NCBI GenBank assembly: GCA_019689695.1
Contig: JADGHA010000149.1
Coordinates: forward strand, 1-8,991
Source of the DNA: Micromonosporaceae bacterium
Lineage (GTDB): Bacteria > Actinomycetota > Actinomycetes > Mycobacteriales > Micromonosporaceae
Direction: 5' to 3'
Length of the DNA: 8,991 nucleotides
Made by a program: the position numbers and the translations under genes. Under the pieces are notes generated by a model. The model saw only the letters and a program-made list of their open reading frames with translations, ran no database searches and had not been told where the DNA came from. Numbering within the stretch: the first letter of the stretch is position 1; each line of letters starts with the position of its first letter. Positions 7,299 through 8,991 of the stretch are shown piece after piece.

Positions 7299-7529
7299 TC
7301 ACTCCTCGCGAACGTAGGTCCTGCCCTCCGGCATGGTCACCACCAGCCCGCGCTTGCGGAGCTCCGCTATTGCCGCGCGTGCGGTCCAGGGCGCCACCCG
7401 GTACTCCATCTGGATCGCGGTCTCGCTCGGGATCGGGTTGCCCGGGATGAGGTTGCCGGCTGCGATCCGGTCCGCGAGCGCGTCGGCCACCTGCTTGAAC
7501 AGTGGCGCAGGGGACATTGGATCAATCAC
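7299..7529 (-). CDS. Short GntR-family winged-helix DNA-binding protein
   Basis: A 76-aa protein that consists of the GntR DNA-binding domain alone. PLFKQVADALADRIAAG (helix 1) leads to IPGNPIPSETAIQMEYRV, the typical GntR PSE turn, and to the recognition helix region with ARAAIAELRKRGLV. A short wing, VVTMPEGRTYVRE, closes the protein. Full GntR regulators (230-250 aa) have a C-terminal effector domain such as FCD or UTRA; here the TGA comes straight after the wing, so ligand sensing is absent. Such mini-GntR proteins occur in actinomycetes and may act with a partner or as plain repressors. I start it at the GTG at 7529; ATG at 7517 (MSPAPLF) is an equally plausible start four codons later. 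There is no Shine-Dalgarno sequence before either. Targets are unknown; its own promoter and the downstream thioredoxin operon are the nearest candidates. Confidence 0.85.
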   Translation of the reverse strand: MIDPMSPAPLFKQVADALADRIAAGNLIPGNPIPSETAIQMEYRVAPWTARAAIAELRKRGLVVTMPEGRTYVREE

Positions 7530-7535
7530 ACCAAC

Positions 7536-7541
7536 AGGCTA
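7536..7541 (-). promoter_or_regulatory. Candidate -10 box of a leaderless promoter for the GntR gene
   Basis: On the minus strand TAGCCT fits the TANNNT form of an actinobacterial -10 box. The seventh base after it is the G of the GTG start at 7529, so transcription would begin at or next to the start codon. This fits the lack of a ribosome site. The -35 region (TTCAGT, 16 bp upstream) matches TTGACA poorly. Confidence 0.4.
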
Positions 7542-7599
7542 AATCGGGACGGGTCCGACTGAAGCCGTTTTGCCCAGCCTGGACCGCCCCTCGCCCGGG

Positions 7600-8991
7600 C
7601 TACTTGCCGTTGGCCGGGCGCAGGCACAGGACGTTGTCCTTGCCCCCGTCGTCGATCACCACGTACGGCTGGTTGGGCGGGTTGGTGCACTTCTCCTGGT
7701 TGTCCACCTTCGAGACCACGACGTAGGCGTTCGCGTCGTCGCAGTCGGCGGCCACGGCCCCTGAGCCGGACTGGCGTACGCAGGAGCCGACCTCGAAGGA
7801 CACGTCGCTGGAGCGGGTGGCCAGCCAGACGATCCCCAGCGGTACGACCAGCAGGAGCACCGCCGCGCAGAGGACGGCGAGCAGCACCCGGCCGTTGCGG
7901 ACCTGCGGAGTCGGCTGCTCCTCACCGGCGGGCGGGGCGGCCGCGGCGGCCGGCGGCGCGGAGGTCGTCGAAGCGGGCTCGCCGTAGGTCGTGCCGGGCG
8001 CCTGCCCCGGTGAGCCCGGGGAGTTGACCCCGAAGGCGTCGAAGGGCGGCAGGTCCCCGAGTGGCGGGCGGAACCCCATCCCCGCACCGCCCGGCGGCGG
8101 GCCGGCCGGGGAGACGCCGGCGGGCGGCATGCTGGCCGAACCTGAGTAGCTCACCGGCCACGACGGCAGCGCGGGTGCGGGTGGCGGAACCGCGGGCGGC
8201 GGTGGCGCGGGCGCGACATCGGGCTGGCGAACGGAGGCGGTCCCGGCCGCCGACGCGGGCGTGAACAGGGACGGGCCCGACGGCTGAGCGAAGTCGAAGG
8301 CACCCGCGCCGGTGGACGGCTCGCCGGGGCGGCCGGGCCGGTCGGCCTGCGGCTGACGGGGGACAGCCGGGTCACCGTAGCCACCGGGGCCCGAACCCTG
8401 GAACGGTGGGCGTGCCTCGGCGGGTGGCTCGGCGCCCGCCGGGTCGACCACCGCCCGTCCGTATACGCGCGGCTGGGGGGCAGGCAGCGCGGTGGGTGGC
8501 AAGGGCGGGTCGTCGGGTGAGACCCGGTTGGTCATGGGGACGGATGCGCTGCCGCTGGCCGTCCGTCCGGTCCGCGCGGCGGCGGATCCGCGCTGAGGCA
8601 GGTCCGCCGGCTGCTCCGCGCGGTGCGGCGCACCCTCGGCCTCGACGCCGTCATTTGCGGGGAAGGCCGGCGGTGGCGCGTACGCCGCCGGCGGCGGTGG
8701 TGGTGCGTAGGGCGCCGGAGGCGGTGCGTAGGGCGCTGGGGGTGGCGCAAGGTCGGGCGGCGGTCCGGCGGAGGCGTCGTCTGCCTGGCGCCCTCCGTTG
8801 CTCGACTCGTACGGGTTGCCGGCAGGCGAGCCGAACGGCGTGATGGGACGCGGCGGCGGGAACGAAGGCATCGCCGGAGCCGGTGGCGCCGGGTAGGGCG
8901 GCGGTGCCGCGGCAGGATCCGGCGCGTAGGGCGGCGGTGCCGCGGCAGGATCCGGTGGGGTTGGTGGGGGCGCCCGCGCCGCCCGGCCGGC
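7600..8991 (-). CDS. Proline-rich membrane-anchored protein, LppU/SCO3897-like (5' end outside window)
   Basis: The frame is open to the right edge, so the N-terminus is missing; 463 residues are visible and the Met at 8871 (visible residue 41) is probably internal, as proline-rich repeats continue in frame before it. The visible part begins with proline/alanine repeats (DPAAAPPPY twice at 14-33, PPPAPYA-like units around 83-110). About 250 residues of low-complexity Pro/Gly/Ala sequence follow, including RVYGRAVV near 175, a motif I associate with actinomycete proline-rich proteins. One membrane helix lies at about 369-391 (VLLAVLCAAVLLLVVPLGIVW). The last 70 residues are outside the membrane: FEVGSCVRQSG, AADCDD, EKCTNPP and VLCLRPANGK carry four cysteines that could form two disulfides. 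This tail resembles the LppU/SCO3897 domain, of unknown function. The proline-rich part should be cytoplasmic. It reads towards the GntR gene with a 70-bp gap. Confidence 0.8.
   Translation of the reverse strand, partial: AGRAARAPPPTPPDPAAAPPPYAPDPAAAPPPYPAPPAPAMPSFPPPRPITPFGSPAGNPYESSNGGRQADDASAGPPPDLAPPPAPYAPPPAPYAPPPPPAAYAPPPAFPANDGVEAEGAPHRAEQPADLPQRGSAAARTGRTASGSASVPMTNRVSPDDPPLPPTALPAPQPRVYGRAVVDPAGAEPPAEARPPFQGSGPGGYGDPAVPRQPQADRPGRPGEPSTGAGAFDFAQPSGPSLFTPASAAGTASVRQPDVAPAPPPPAVPPPAPALPSWPVSYSGSASMPPAGVSPAGPPPGGAGMGFRPPLGDLPPFDAFGVNSPGSPGQAPGTTYGEPASTTSAPPAAAAAPPAGEEQPTPQVRNGRVLLAVLCAAVLLLVVPLGIVWLATRSSDVSFEVGSCVRQSGSGAVAADCDDANAYVVVSKVDNQEKCTNPPNQPYVVIDDGGKDNVLCLRPANGK
8702..8743 (-). 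repeat. 21-bp coding repeat, two units (PPPAPYA)
   Basis: Units at 8702-8722 and 8723-8743 differ at three bases (8716/8737, 8719/8740, 8722/8743), all third codon positions and all silent, so both encode the same seven residues. More diverged copies of the same peptide theme continue to about 8690 and 8750. Confidence 0.7.
8893..8955 (-). repeat. 33-bp period coding repeat, two copies (DPAAAPPPY)
   Basis: Bases 8893-8922 and 8926-8955 are identical over 30 nt with a 33-bp period. They encode DPAAAPPPY followed by two variable residues in the proline-rich protein. Perfect DNA identity indicates a recent duplication or slippage event. The array may continue past the window edge. Confidence 0.8.

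Noticed and set aside
8869..8871. ATG at 8871 as the start of the proline-rich protein
   Set aside because: The frame stays open to the window edge and the same proline/alanine repeat type continues upstream of this Met, with no ribosome site before it.
8690..8955. Short regular repeats as a possible CRISPR array
   Set aside because: The repeats are in frame, proline-coding, without unique spacers and have periods of 21 and 33 bp.

Overview
The window is GC-rich throughout, with codons ending in G or C, GTG starts and short intergenic gaps. It carries actinobacterial families: a DUF6458-type small membrane protein, an LppU/SCO3897-like proline-rich anchored protein and an NHL-thioredoxin of the NHLRC2 type. 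I infer a chromosomal segment of a filamentous actinomycete, most plausibly Micromonosporaceae. The family assignment is an inference from gene style, not a demonstrated fact. I saw no tRNA, rRNA, CRISPR array, transposase or phage gene.

Layout from left to right. At the left, a SixA-type histidine phosphatase (minus strand, 43-567) and a two-helix DUF6458 protein (plus strand, 698-973) diverge from a 130-bp region that holds a 9-bp inverted repeat. The DUF6458 gene then converges on a long minus-strand block across a 45-bp gap containing a 17-bp tandem duplication.

The core of the window, read on the minus strand from 7142 down to 1019, is a tight three-gene operon. It encodes a cytoplasmic thioredoxin/NHL beta-propeller protein with a CCINC motif, then a full-length fused hydantoinase A/B protein (ATP-dependent 5-oxoprolinase, 1198 aa), then a seven-helix PAQR/hemolysin III membrane protein (TrhA). 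The gaps are 6 and 4 bp. The first two genes lie in the same reading frame and are separated by a single TAG codon plus two sense codons. The shared transcript suggests thiol/redox and 5-oxoproline (cyclised glutamate) handling are expressed together, but no direct biochemical link is visible.

Upstream of that operon are an AT-richer 84-bp promoter candidate and a strong 11-bp hairpin. Next comes a 76-aa GntR-type protein that is only a winged helix and appears to be read from a leaderless transcript. At the right edge is the 3' part of a long proline-rich protein with one membrane helix and a small cysteine-containing extracytoplasmic domain; its start lies beyond the window. All genes of the right block are on the minus strand.

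I see no clearly new multi-gene system. The items most worth a second look are the same-frame stop between the NHL-thioredoxin and oxoprolinase genes, the conserved-looking thiol/oxoprolinase/PAQR operon, the leaderless mini-GntR gene and the repeat expansion in the proline-rich protein.
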